Shown here: positions 1 to 9,124 of the stretch, piece after piece
Layout of the letters: every line of letters starts with the position of its first letter
Position numbering within the stretch: position 1 is the first letter of the stretch
Source: Microcebus murinus
Lineage: Eukaryota > Chordata > Mammalia > Primates > Cheirogaleidae
Reading direction: 5' to 3'
DNA: 64,000 nt
Assembly: GCF_040939455.1 (NCBI RefSeq)
Contig: NC_134115.1
Coordinates: 28,298,727 to 28,362,726, forward strand
Translations under genes and position numbers: made by a program
The notes under the pieces: generated by a model
Told to the model about the DNA's origin: nothing
The model's input: only the letters and a program-made list of their open reading frames with translations
Database searches by the model: none

Positions 1-430
1 ATAAAACCAAGCCTTCCCTGTGGCCAGCCTTACTTAGGATTTTCAGTTCCTTTGATGTGAAGCCCATATAGAGCTGTGGTTTCTGTCCCTTCCAAATTGA
101 GATCTGAAGTTCTGTTCCACCAACTTTCAACAATAAACATAGACTGGGTTAAACATTAAGTATACTTTGTTTATGTTAATTGCCATTACTTCTGTCTATT
201 AAACTTGGATGAAAATGAAGCAGTGTTTTGTTTGTTTTGTTTTTAATAAAAAGAGACTTGGGCAAATTTGTCATTAGGAAAACGTCAATGGAGAGAAAAT
301 ATGGTTGCAAGCTATATAGGATTATTAAAGGCACAGGTGTCAGAAAGCAGCCTTGGCTCGGGGGAGTGATAGAATTTGGGCTGAGATGAAAAGGAGGTTT
401 GAAAAAGAAGGGAGTTCAGTGTATGGAAAA
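1..430. other. Unclassified non-coding DNA
   Basis: No ORF with coding character and no repeat I can name with confidence. The stretch is mildly A+T-rich, with a short T-rich run near 215-245. It ends where recognisable L1 3'-end sequence starts. Confidence 0.5.
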
Positions 431-887
431 GATATGTGCAGCCCCGCGTTTATTGCAGCACTATTAACAATAGCCAAGATTTGGAATCACCCTAAGTGTC
501 CATCGGTGGGTGAATAGATAAAGAAATTATGATACATACACAGAATGGAACATTATATAGCCACAAAAAAGAATGAAATCCTGCCCTTTGCAACAACACG
601 GATGGAACTGGAGAACATCATGTTAAGGGAAATAACATTGTATCAAATGAAATAAGCCAAGCCTAGAAAGACAAATCTCACATGTTCTCATTCATACGTG
701 GGAGCTAAATATTAAAAGGATTGATCTCATGGAGACGGAGACTAGAATAATGGTTACCAGAAGATGGGAAGGTAGCAGAAAGTGGGGGACAAAGTGGGGA
801 TGGTTAATGGGTGCAAAAATATAGTTAGATAGAATGAACAGTATTTGGTACCATAACAAAGTGACTAGAATCAACAATAAGTTAGAG
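431..887 (+). mobile_element. L1 3' end, first part (ORF2 end and 3' UTR)
   Basis: Contains typical L1 ORF2-end text in sense orientation (TTTATTGCAGCACTATTAACAA, then 'GGAATCACCC', 'GATGGAACTGGAGAACAT', 'CACATGTTCTCATTCATA'). It is cut by a hAT element at 888 and resumes at 1,367, so the two pieces are one old insertion. Divergence and many stops show it is dead. It is of the older primate/mammalian L1 type, not the lemur 3' UTR type seen at 24.6 and 58 kb. Confidence 0.85.
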
Positions 888-1366
888 CAGCACTCCCCAA
901 TCTTTTTGGCACCAGGGACCAGTTTCATGGAAGATAATTTTTCCTCCCAACCCCCTTCTATGGGTAAGGTGGATAGTTTCAGGATGATTCAAGTGCATCA
1001 CATTTATTGTGCAGTCAAACCTCTCTGCTAATGATAATCTGTATTTGCGGCTGCTCCCCAGCGCTAGCATCACCGCCTCAGCTCCACCTCAGCTCATCAG
1101 GCATTCGACTTTCATAAGGAGTGTGCAATCCAGGTCCCTCGCATGCGCAGTTTACAGTAGGGTTCGTGCTCCTATGAGAATCTAATGCTGCTGCCGCTGA
1201 TCTGACAGGAGATGGATCTTACGCGGTGATGTGAGAGATGGGGAGCAGCTGTAAATACAGATGCAGCTTCGCCCACTTGCCTGCCGCTCACCTCCTGCTG
1301 TGCGGCCCGGTTCCTAACAGGCCACGGACCAGTACCAGTCTGCAGCCCGAGGGTTGCAGACTGCAG
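888..1366 (-). mobile_element. MER30-like hAT DNA transposon
   Basis: Ends are imperfect inverted repeats: it begins CAGCACTCCCCAATC and ends with a degenerate complement, '..GGGTTGCAGACTGCAG'. It is flanked by an 8-bp target duplication, AGTTAGAG (880-887) and AGTTAGGG (1,367-1,374), as expected for hAT elements. Internal text includes the phrase 'CTCATCAGGCATTCGA' and a CGCATGCGCAG segment, which I associate with the MER30/Charlie12 group. It has no transposase ORF and is non-autonomous. It is inserted in the L1 3' UTR, so it is younger than that L1. A shorter relative in the opposite orientation lies at 8,169-8,345. Confidence 0.8.
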
Positions 1367-1590
1367 AGTTAGGGTATACTTTAAAATAACTAAAAGAGTG
1401 GAATTGGGATGCTCCCGACACAAAGAAATGATAAATGCTTGAGGTGATGGATACCTCAATTACCTTGCTTTGATTACTTCACACTGCACGCCTATATCAA
1501 AACATCAGAGGTACCCTATAAATATACACAAATATTATGTGCCTGCAATAATCAAAAACAAAAAGTTAAGGGGAAAAAAAAAGAAAAGGA
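1367..1590 (+). mobile_element. L1 3' UTR, second part
   Basis: Continues the L1 broken at 887, with 3' UTR phrases (TAAAATAACTAAAAGAGT, then 'AAATGCTTGAGGTGATGGATACC' in shorter pieces, then 'TGCACGCCTATATCAAAACATC') and an A-rich end near 1,560-1,590. Confidence 0.8.
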
Positions 1591-2424
1591 GGTTTGAGAA
1601 GATACAGAATTTTTCAAGGGACGGGATCAAAAGGAAGGATGAGGTGACCCAGGCCGGGGGTAGGGGGGACTGAGGGAGTCCCCCCTGGTGTGGAAGAGCG
1701 GCTAGGAGGTCCGAGTGGCCAATCATTTGAGGATTGGTGGGGGTCGGGCGAAGAATGACTTGGAATTCAGAGTTTCTAGGGGGTCAGGTGGAGTCAGAGA
1801 GGACTGAAAAGACTAAGAGAATGAAGACTGATGGGGGATGAGAGGCGGGGAAGGGAGAGAAGGTGAGTGTGGCAGGAAGGAGGAGTGGGGAGTTGGAGGG
1901 AACAGCATGAGATCGAAGTCAGCTCTGAGTTCGGGCCACTTGATGGCACCTTCATCTTCCACCCCCTGCCTTGCCCCTACGCACGCTATAGAAAGTACTA
2001 TAAATTGTTATTCTGTATTTCTGTATTTCTCCTACACGAGCCACCAACTGCCTCGTCCCCACGGCCTCAGTCTCAGTCTTAGTCACAAGCCTGTCGTACC
2101 CGAGCAGTTGGTAGCAGCCACTGGATCACTTTAGTCACATGTTGATGGTACATGTGGAGTTCCATCCCCTCCGCTAGCCACCCCACACGTCCACACACAT
2201 CTCTTCCACCCTACAAAGCTCCCTAAGGATGAGCCTGTCAAACACCCCTTTTCAGATGCCAACAGTGGCTCCCAGTGAAAGGGAAACATTGCCGATCAGC
2301 TTTATAGTTCTGTCCCCAAGACTTTCCTCCCCTATTTAAACCAATTCTGTCTTCTACTACACCAGGAAAAGCAACTTGTAAAAACTCTAAATGGCTGTGG
2401 AGATGATCTAAACTACCTCCCTCC
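1591..2424. other. Unclassified non-coding DNA, G-rich first half
   Basis: From about 1,640 to 1,900 the + strand is strongly purine/G-rich with several GGGG runs; after 1,950 it is of mixed composition. Short ORFs here have low-complexity products. No repeat family or exon was recognised. Confidence 0.4.
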
Positions 2425-2500
2425 CTTTGAAATCAGGAAAACTGAGGCCTAGAAAAATAGCTACACGTACAGTCAGCTAGCAGCCACGCCGGCCAGCACT
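2425..2500 (-). repeat. MIR-like SINE fragment
   Basis: The phrase 'AAAACTGAGGCCTAGAAAAA..CAGTCAGCTAGCAG' resembles the complement of the MIR core (the 'aaactgaggc..agag' and 'cacacagctagt' parts). The fragment is short and weak. Confidence 0.4.
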
Positions 2501-2663
2501 GCCGTGCCCTGAGCCCCGGCCCAGGGCCTGTTCTTCCACATCTTCGTCTCTGGAATTCGCAGCCCTCTCTTTCCATCAAACCAAACTTTGCTAAAATCCA
2601 TTGTTTATACCCAAATCCATCCTGTTTTAACCCAAATCCTGGTTACGAATGCGGTTTTGTTTT

Positions 2664-2712
2664 CATGTGTGTGTGCATGTGTGTGTGTGTGCATGTACGT
2701 GTGTGTGCATTT
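2664..2712. repeat. (TG)n microsatellite, interrupted
   Basis: Alternating TG units broken by CA and TACG steps. It is able to adopt Z-DNA in principle. Its ORF encodes only a low-complexity Cys/Val/His string. Confidence 0.9.
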
Positions 2713-2719
2713 TAGTCTC

Positions 2720-2935
2720 TTTCCCCACTAGAGTACAAGCCCCTCCAGGCATAGCCCACCTCTCTGCTGCTCACACTGTTCTCTGCCTGTGTAACCCAGC
2801 CCAGCTCTCTGCCCCCCACCCCTGGACTGTAAGCCTCTAAGTGACAGGAACTGTCTTACTGATCTTAGTGTCCTGGCCCCTGGGAGAGTACCTGGCACAC
2901 AGTAAAGCCTCTGTAAAAGTTTATCTGATAAAAAT
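2720..2935 (+). repeat. L2 LINE 3' end
   Basis: Matches the L2 tail pattern: 'GACTGTAAGCCTCTAAGTGACAGGAACTGTCTTA', then 'CCTGGCACACAGTAAAGCCTC' followed by a degraded ending. This is ancient mammalian sequence with no coding capacity. Confidence 0.7.
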
Positions 2936-3039
2936 GTCTCTGTGAACCTGCATAGTGCATGGCCATAAATATTAATGGCTGATTTTGTATTCTTTATCAT
3001 CAGGTACCTGGAGTAGTGGGAGGAGCAGGCAAAAAATAA

Positions 3040-3150
3040 TTTGTGGAAACAGGCTAGCAGTTCCTCAAGAAGTTGAACACAGAATACCACATGACCTAAC
3101 GATTTCACTCCTAGGTATATACCCAAAAGAATTGTATAGATGTCTCACAG
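3040..3150 (+). mobile_element. L1 ORF2-end fragment, sense orientation
   Basis: The text 'GCAGTTCCTCAAGAAGTTGAAC..ACCACATGACCTAACGATTT..CTAGGTATATACCC' is L1 ORF2 C-terminal coding DNA on the + strand. It lies directly next to an L1 piece in the opposite orientation that covers the same part of ORF2. Confidence 0.8.
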
Positions 3151-3184
3151 AAGGATGATATAGATGCACCACACTCTGTTTCTC

Positions 3185-3404
3185 CATTCATCAATTGATG
3201 GGCATTTGGTGTGTTAACACCGTCTTTTGGCAATGCTGCTAGGAACGTTCATATACAAGTTTTTGTGCGAACATATATTTTCAACTGTCTCGGGTATATA
3301 TCCAGGAGTGGAATTGCTACGTCATATTTGGTAACTCTATGTTTAACTTTTTACAGAACTGCCAAACTGTTTTCTAACAGTCGCTGTACCATTTTATGTT
3401 CCAA
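3185..3404 (-). mobile_element. L1 ORF2-end fragment, antisense (first part)
   Basis: The + strand shows reversed L1 text ('TCAATTGATGGGCATTTGG', 'GGTATATATCCAGGAGTGG', 'GGAATTGCTACGTCATATTT', 'GAACTGCCAAACTGTTTTC'). It is interrupted by an LTR at 3,405 and resumes at 4,028 exactly where the L1 text would continue ('CCACCAGCAATATATGAGAA' type join). Confidence 0.85.
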
Positions 3405-4027
3405 CGAAAAAGGGGAGGGAACTTCACCCCAAAATATGGCATTTTGTATTAATACATGCTGAACTGAAAAAGGAGCCTCAAGTTCTCTCTGATCTTCCCC
3501 CAACCCCACTGTCTCTCCAAAGCGTGGGATAAAATTGTTCTCCGAATTTCCCTTATCTGTCTAAGTCCGACCTACCAAAGCTGAAGACAACTGCTTCTGG
3601 TCTCTTCTTTGAGTTTTCATTAACTGAACCCAGATTGCAGGAAGGCAGGCTAAGGTCTGTCAACAAACCTGGACGGACTCTAATTAAGAACCATTGTCTG
3701 CTTTGTGGCTGAATAGACTTTGCCCCAGAACACTGTATGTTCTTCAAGTCCATTGAAGTCCCCTAGTGATCACTTCTCCTCGGCAAAACTGCTCTTCTCC
3801 CCCTCCCATAACCTGTTCTGCCAGGATCCAAGTCTTCATTCTTTCCATAACCTCAAGATGGTTTATAAGCTTCTGCACCCCATTAGGCGGTTGGCTCTTC
3901 ATTCTGAAGGCTCTTGTGTGTACATGTTAAGTAAACTTTTATGCCTTTCCTCCAAGTAATCTGCCTTTTGCAAGTTGATTTTTCAGTGAAACTTCAGAGG
4001 GCCAAGGGAAGCCCCTCAACTCCTACA
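3405..4027 (+). mobile_element. Solitary ERV1-type LTR inserted in an L1
   Basis: Starts with an 'ACCCCAAAATATGG' segment and ends with an R/U5-like tail ('CTGCCTTTTGCAAGTTGATT', 'TTTCAGTGAAACTTCAGAGG', 'GGGAAGCCCCTCAACTCCTACA'). The tail matches the one at 20,396-20,475, and the head matches the LTRs at 5,963 and 14,651. No internal retroviral genes adjoin it, so it is a solo LTR left by recombination. The exact family name is not certain; the ERV1 class is inferred from the layout and tail. Confidence 0.6.
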
Positions 4028-4495
4028 CCAGCAATATATGAGAATTCCACTTGTCCACATGCTTACTAACACTTATTTTCCTTTTTTAAAATTATAGCCA
4101 TCTAAGTGGGAATAAAGGAGTATCTTACTGTGGCTTTGATTTCCCTAATGCTAATGATGTTGAGCATCTTTCTGTGGGCTTGTTGGTAATTTGTGCTTCT
4201 TCTCTGCATAAATGTCTATTCACATCCTTGCCTATATTTAAAATTGGGTTGTCTTTTTGTTATTGAGTTGTAAGAAGTCTTTATATACTCTGGATACTGG
4301 ACACTTATCAGATATATTAATATTATTTGCAAATATTTTCTCTTGTTCTGTGTCATTTTTTTTACTCTTGATAGTCCTTTGACACATAAAAGTTTTAATT
4401 TTGATGAAGTCCAACTTATTATTTATTTTTTACTTCAATTACTTGTGCTTTTGGGTCCATGACATCTTTGAACTCCAGCTCTCATTACCAACTAG
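4028..4495 (-). mobile_element. L1 ORF2-end fragment, antisense (second part)
   Basis: Reversed L1 3' ORF2 text continues: 'CAGCAATATATGAGAATTCC', 'TTTGATTTCCCTAATGCTAA', 'GATGTTGAGCATCTTT', 'TTTGCAAATATTTTCTC', 'AAAGTTTTAATTTTGATGAAG'. Together with 3,185-3,404 it is one L1 fragment split by the LTR. Confidence 0.85.
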
Positions 4496-5000
4496 ATAAT
4501 CTCTTTCTTACTGTACTTTCTGAAGAACAACTCTGGTGGCTCAGTGGCTAGTCAATGCTTGGCTCCTCCGGAGCAGGTCAAGAGATCTCAGGACCAAAAT
4601 TAATGCAGGGAGAAGAGATCCCATGGTAAAACGTGACCACCAGGGGCGCACTACCAGCAAGGGGGAAGAGTGAGGGATCCTTCTCAAAAAAGCACACGGA
4701 ATGGCCACACTCCCCGCCTCCCAAGAAAATTGTCAATTGTAGCCAATCTGACACCTGGCAGCTGGCTGCCACCCAGTGGTGAAAATGGAAAAGGCTCAGG
4801 GGGTACTAGTTTACAGCTGCTAGTTAGGTAGCTCCGAAAACATTTTGCAAGAAATTTCAGATAGGCCATTCGTTGGGAAAGGGTGTGTTTGGCTTTGGGA
4901 TTTTTTGTGACTTGGTTGGGTTTGAGTGAAAGGCAGGCTTATCTTCGTAAGTTTGTAACTGCCGTCCCTGCGGTGCTTCTTCTGCATGACAGAGAGCTGA
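4496..5000. other. Unclassified non-coding DNA
   Basis: Unique-looking DNA with no ORF of coding quality. A 'GACCACCAGGGGCGCACTA' segment at 4,638-4,656 resembles a CTCF core but is one G short of the usual GGGGG-CGC run. Confidence 0.4.
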
Positions 5001-5196
5001 GAGGTGAGAATAAGAATTGAAACACATGTGTTATGGGCCCTGGCAAGATTGAATAAGGAACAGTCCAGATTAAGGAACAGTTAAACAGAGTTTTTGTTCT
5101 ATTTTGTCTTGTTTTAGTAGTAGACAAAGGTAAAATAATCCTGTTATTCTTGCAAAAGCCAGAAAAAGAGAGAGAGAGAAAGAAGAAAGAAAGAAG

Positions 5197-5269
<73 letters not shown>

Positions 5270-5549
5270 GGAAGGAAGGAAGGAAGGAAGGAAGGAAGGA
5301 AGGAAGGAAGGAAGGAAGGAAGGAAGGAAGGAAGGAAGGAAGGAAGGAAGGAGAAAAAGGAAAGAAAGAAGAAAAAGGAAAGAAAGAAAGAGGAAGAAAG
5401 AAGAAAGAAGAAAGAAAGAAAGAAAGAAGATGCAAAAGAGAAAGAAAAGAATATGAAAAGAAAGGAAATTCTCTACATTATGGTTAAGTATGGACTGAAG
5501 AAATTATCTCACAGATAGATTTTTTTGATTTTTCCTTTTGAAAGTATTG
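5001..5549 (+). repeat. Arm A of an inverted pair of an unknown repeat
   Basis: Bases 5,001-5,160 and 5,500-5,549 match the reverse complement of 8,609-8,948. Shared pieces include 'GAGGTGAGAATAAGAATT', 'GTAAAATAATCCTGTTATTC', 'TTGTCTTGTTTTAG' and 'AATTATCTCACAGATAGATT'. The middle of the arm is a purine microsatellite (5,161-5,430) that is far longer than its counterpart in arm B. I do not recognise the family, and no terminal duplications are evident. Confidence 0.75.
5161..5430 (+). repeat. 270-base uninterrupted purine tract: GAAA/GA/GGAA microsatellite
   Basis: Not one C or T occurs in this span on the + strand. Blocks are GAAA-type (5,161-5,220), (GA)n (5,220-5,265), about 21 tandem GGAA units (5,266-5,350), then mixed GAAA/GAA. 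The mirror-symmetric polypurine structure can form intramolecular triplex DNA. GGAA arrays are known binding platforms for ETS-family factors. The long ORFs on both strands across this tract are low-complexity artefacts. Confidence 0.97.
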
Positions 5550-5720
5550 TCCTTCAACCCTCTCGCAGCCTGTTCTTACTTCTGCCTTTGCACAGGCTGT
5601 TCTCTGTGCCTGGAGCATGCTTCCCTGAGATGGCCACAGGATTCTCTTCCTTACCTCATTCAAGTCTTTGCTCAAATATCATTTTCTCAGCAGGGCCTTC
5701 CGGATCCTTTTGACTGAATC
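5550..5720 (+). repeat. L2 LINE fragment
   Basis: Typical L2 3'-region text: 'CTGCCTTTGCACAGGCTGTT', 'CTCTGTGCCTGGAGCATGCTTCCC', 'TCAAGTCTTTGCTCAAATATC', 'CAGCAGGGCCTTCCGGATCC'. Confidence 0.75.
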
Positions 5721-5724
5721 CAAC

Positions 5725-5845
5725 TTTTACCGAACCAATCTTTTGAATAAAGGGATTAGTTCTGTGAAGTTTGGACTCAGTCGAGGGGCAGCGCTTGAGA
5801 ATCTGGAGGGCCACATGTGGCCTTGAGGCCCAGGGTCCCACCCCC
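5725..5845. mobile_element. hAT-type DNA transposon fragment
   Basis: The segment 'CGAACCAATCTTTTGAATAA..TTTGGACTCAGTCGAGGGGC..GGAGGGCCACATGTGGCCTT' has the character of a MER/Charlie/Arthur-type hAT end. The precise family is uncertain, and only one end remains. Confidence 0.45.
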
Positions 5846-5962
5846 ACCTCCCTCTGCTCTTGGCTGAGCTACATCCCTGCCCTGTGGTATTCTAAACTAC
5901 CACTTTGCCCTTTTAATGGACTTTTAAATCTGCAGGGGGGTAGGGAGCGGGGGGAGGCAGAG

Positions 5963-6510
5963 TGTACCACCCCAAAATATGAAGGATGGTTGAGTTGTAG
6001 GTGACTCAGAAGCAACAAAGGCAGAAGAGCCCTCTGTCCTTCCTCTACATGCCTAAAAGCAGGACAGACTTACAGAGACAGAAGACCCCCTTCTCCCCAT
6101 GTCTCCACCAGGGAAAACAAAAGTGAAACACTGAAGGGGACTTTGGACTCTTATTGGCCTACAGATGGTACCAGAAGAATCTGCATTAACAAACTTTACG
6201 AACTAACCTTTATCTGCCATTTATTTGCCTTCCCACAATTTTCTGCCCCTAGAAACTCAAAGTTCTTTTTCTTTGTCTTGTCACTTCTCTAAAAATTTAT
6301 GTTCTTTGTTGGAGATGCTATGTAAGCTAGGATTCAAAACCCCGTCTTTGAGAATGACTCATATCCCGAGTGACTCCCATGTATATATGAAATATACATG
6401 TTAATAAACTTATGTTTGTTTTTCTCTTATTAATCAATCTTTTGTTACTAGGATCCAATCTGACTAAGAACTTCTGAGGGTTAAGAAAAAATTATTTTTC
6501 TTCCCTTATA
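5963..6510 (+). mobile_element. Solitary ERV1-type LTR
   Basis: Starts TGTACCACCCCAAAATATG and carries a late 'TTAATAAACTTATGTTTG' polyadenylation-type motif. It ends with a 'TCTTTTGTTACTAGGATCC' tail and a 'GAGGGTTAAGAAAAAATTATTTTT' segment. The LTR at 14,651-15,255 has the same order of landmarks, so the two belong to one family. There is no adjacent internal region. Confidence 0.65.
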
Positions 6511-6539
6511 GGCCCTTTTGCTTAAGCTACTTTGAGTGG

Positions 6540-6893
6540 CGTCTTAGTCAGCTGCTGTAACAAAAACATCATAGCCTGCGTGGCTTGAACAATAGAAATT
6601 TATTCCTCACACTTCTGGGGGCTGGGAAGTCTGAAATCAGGGTTCAGCAGGGTCCGGCGCTGGTGCGGGCCCCCTTCCTGGCTTGCAGACTGCTGTGTCC
6701 TCACGTGGCAGAGAGAGAAAGCTCTGGAACCCTCCATCTCCTCACAAGGGCACTGATCCATCATGGAAGCTCCATCCTCATGATTTGAACAAACCCGAAT
6801 TGCCCCCTACTGGCCCTACCTCCAAATACATTGGGGATTAGGGTTTCAACATAGGAATTTTGGAGAGACACAAACATTCTGCCCACAGTTAGT
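6540..6893 (-). mobile_element. MLT1 (MaLR) LTR
   Basis: On the + strand it reads as the complement of MLT1: 'GTCTTAGTCAGCTGCTGTAAC', 'CAATAGAAATTTATTCCTCA', 'CTGGGGGCTGGGAAGTCTGA', 'CCTGGCTTGCAGACTGCTGT', 'GTCCTCACGTGGCAGAG', 'TGGGGATTAGGGTTTCAACA'. It is nearly full length. Confidence 0.85.
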
Positions 6894-8089
6894 AGATGTC
6901 ATTTACCAACACTGATGAGTCCTGGAGGACAAAACCTGGGACTGAGGTACCAGTCACATGTGAGGACATAGCTTCTTGGGGAAAACACCCTTGGCAGCTC
7001 ACTGTCTCACCTACCACGATTAGCGGTTCACTTCTGTTGCCAAATATGCAAGAACTAACCAGAAAAGGAGGCTGCTTTTAAATTTTTCTTTTAAAAAAGT
7101 AAAAGAGGGAGGTTAGAGATTCCCTCCTTCCAGCCGTTGCATTTTACTTTCTTCAACATACACCTCGAGAACAGAAACAAATCAATGAGCTGATTGCTTT
7201 AGTCATTTACTAAAATGGCAAGAATTGGAACAAATGAAAGCAAAAACTCTTACCAGTGGGCTAAATACCACAAAGAGCCAAGACCAGAATTTACAAGATG
7301 ATGCTTTAGTGCATTGTCTCTGAAAATTAAAGTATGCATGTTCTCCCTGCCCCCCAGTCTTTTGTTCCCTCTTGTTATCTCTCCCCCCACCCCCCATCCC
7401 CCCACCCCACCCCCGCACACACACATGCATGCAAACACACACACAAATTCCTTACTCAGTCCTAATGCCCCATGTCCCACTCTGTTAATTCCAGGGTAGG
7501 AAAATAGACTGTTTTGGGATCACAGAAATGATCACATGGCAGAGAAATGACTGTCAGACCCAATATGATAAAAAACCTGGCTGGAGCTATTACAAGGCAG
7601 AAAGCCAAGGCAGGCCTTATCAGTTGTTGATTCCTGGCACTAGTCCAAGTGGCGAACACTCCCTGGGCACAAGCAGCTTCTCTACCATCTGACTTTGGCT
7701 GCTTCTGTTAATCAACAAAAGTGAATCTGAAATATATTTGCCTTAACCATTCTAATGAATTTATTCTACACAAAAGAAAACCTATTCTTTTGCACAATTT
7801 CTACAACATGCTGTATTTTTAATGAGAAATCAAAGGAATCTGATTCTTTTAAATGTGTCAGAGATATTTATTCTTTAGAAAAAAGTGAAGATTACAGATC
7901 TCAAATCTAAAGTGTCTAAAAATCTGCATGTGTTTCTTCCTACCTAATCAGGAAAAGAATGTGCATAGGATGGAGAATATCATAGCAGAATCTATGTAAA
8001 ATATTCAAAATGCAGATATTTTGTGTTAAAAAAATCATCACTTAGGGCAGATCAAACCATGTGAAAATACTGATATATACCATGTGTCT
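6894..8089. other. Unclassified non-coding DNA with a C-rich/(CA)n patch
   Basis: No recognised gene. Bases 7,383-7,414 are C-rich (G-quadruplex-like on the complement) and run into a (CA)n tract to about 7,447. A short interval, 7,254-7,319, has good splice-site matches on the minus strand (see findings) but is not called as an exon. Confidence 0.4.
7383..7447. repeat. C-rich tract and (CA)n microsatellite
   Basis: Six C-runs of four to six bases in 32 bases are followed by CA repeats with CATGCATG interruptions. ORFs on the complement encode Gly/Cys-rich low-complexity strings. Confidence 0.9.
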
Positions 8090-8168
8090 TAAAAGTATGA
8101 GACTTGGAGTCAGAACTTGCTTTCAGTCCTAACTGCATTATTTACCACTTTGCGTAAGTTCCTTAAGT
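8090..8168 (+). repeat. MIR SINE, first part
   Basis: The text 'GACTTGGAGTCAGAACTTGC..AGTCCTAACTGCATTATTTACCACTTTGCGTAAGTTCCTTAAG' follows the MIR tRNA-related head. It is cut by a MER30-like element, and the rest continues at 8,346-8,460. Confidence 0.7.
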
Positions 8169-8345
8169 CTGCAGTCCCCAAATCCCAGGCGAGGCCAGGT
8201 ACCTGTCTGTGGCCTGTTAGGAAACAGGCTGCACATCACTGGCTGAGCTCCGCACCCCCATGCCCCACCTACCCCCACCCTGGTCTGTGGAAAAATTGTC
8301 TTCCATGAAACCAATCCCTGGCACCAGAAAGGTTGGGGACTGCTG
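8169..8345 (+). mobile_element. MER30-like hAT element, internally deleted
   Basis: Ends CTGCAGTCCCCAA and its complement 'TTGGGGACTGCTG' are inverted repeats. Flanks CCTTAAGT (8,161-8,168) and CCTTAAAC (8,346-8,353) are an 8-bp duplication with two changes. Text such as 'GTGGCCTGTTAGGAAACAGG' and 'AATTGTCTTCCATGAAACC' matches the 888-1,366 copy in reverse orientation. The copy is 177 bp against 479 bp, so most of the interior is missing. Confidence 0.8.
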
Positions 8346-8460
8346 CCTTAAACTCTCTGCCTCCACAATTTCAATATCTGTACAAGGCAGGGGATGAAAT
8401 CAGCTTCCTAGGGTTGTTGCTATGCCAGGCAGTCTGCCAGGTGTAGGGTATCTCAACTGA
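8346..8460 (+). repeat. MIR SINE, second part
   Basis: Continues the MIR broken by the MER30-like insertion: 'AAACTCTCTGCCTCCACAATTTC..ATATCTGTACAAGGCAGGGGATG', then a 'CTAGGGTTGTTGCTATG' segment. Confidence 0.6.
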
Positions 8461-8608
8461 CACCCCACCAGTAAAGGGCAAGGGAACCTGCAGACATTTT
8501 GGGAAACCAAAGCTTCTTTCTCCTCTCTTCCCACAGTTTGTCTGGGCCAGGTTTTGCTTTCCTTTAATTAAGCCTAAAGAACTACCCAGAGCAAGAGGAA
8601 TAGAAAAG

Positions 8609-8948
8609 CAATACTCCTTCAAAAGGAAAAATCAAACAATCTATCTGTGAGATAATTTCTACAACCCACAGTTATCTGCAATGTTGCGTATTTTATTTTC
8701 CTATTCTTTACTTTTCCTTCTTTCTTTCTTTTTTTCTTTCATTTTCTTCCTCTCTTTCATTTTGTCTGGCTTTCACAAGAATAACAGGATTATTTTACAT
8801 TTGTCTACTGCTAAAACAAGACAAAACAAAACAAAAACCCTACTCAATTGTTCTTTAATCTGAACTGTTCTTTGTTCAATCTTGCAAACAAGACTTGCAC
8901 TTTTGCCAGGGCTCATAAAACATGCGTTTAAATTCTTATTCTCACCTC
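8609..8948 (-). repeat. Arm B of the inverted pair (partner of 5,001-5,549)
   Basis: The reverse complement of this block aligns with arm A on both sides of the microsatellite. In arm B the purine/pyrimidine block is only about 75 bases (TTTC-rich on the + strand). That suggests the 270-base tract in arm A is a later expansion, or this one a contraction. Confidence 0.75.
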
Positions 8949-9124
8949 CACCCCTGTTCCCTACCTAGCCTAACTCTACCACCATGACCCCTCTCCCCAC
9001 TCAGAAGATCTTGATGCTTTCAGTGACTATGTTAGCCCAGCCTGGCTTTGTGCAGACACACTGGTCTGAGTGAGCAGTGATTACAACAAGAAAGAGGAGG
9101 CAGGCAGGTGTCTAGTCTCACTTC

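Noticed and set aside
4638..4656. CTCF-like CCACCAGGGGCGCA
   Set aside because: One G is missing from the core, which disrupts spacing; kept only as a note.
5070..5518. Two ORFs of about 120 codons on opposite strands
   Set aside because: They are readings of the purine microsatellite (Lys/Glu/Arg on one strand, Ser/Phe/Leu on the other).
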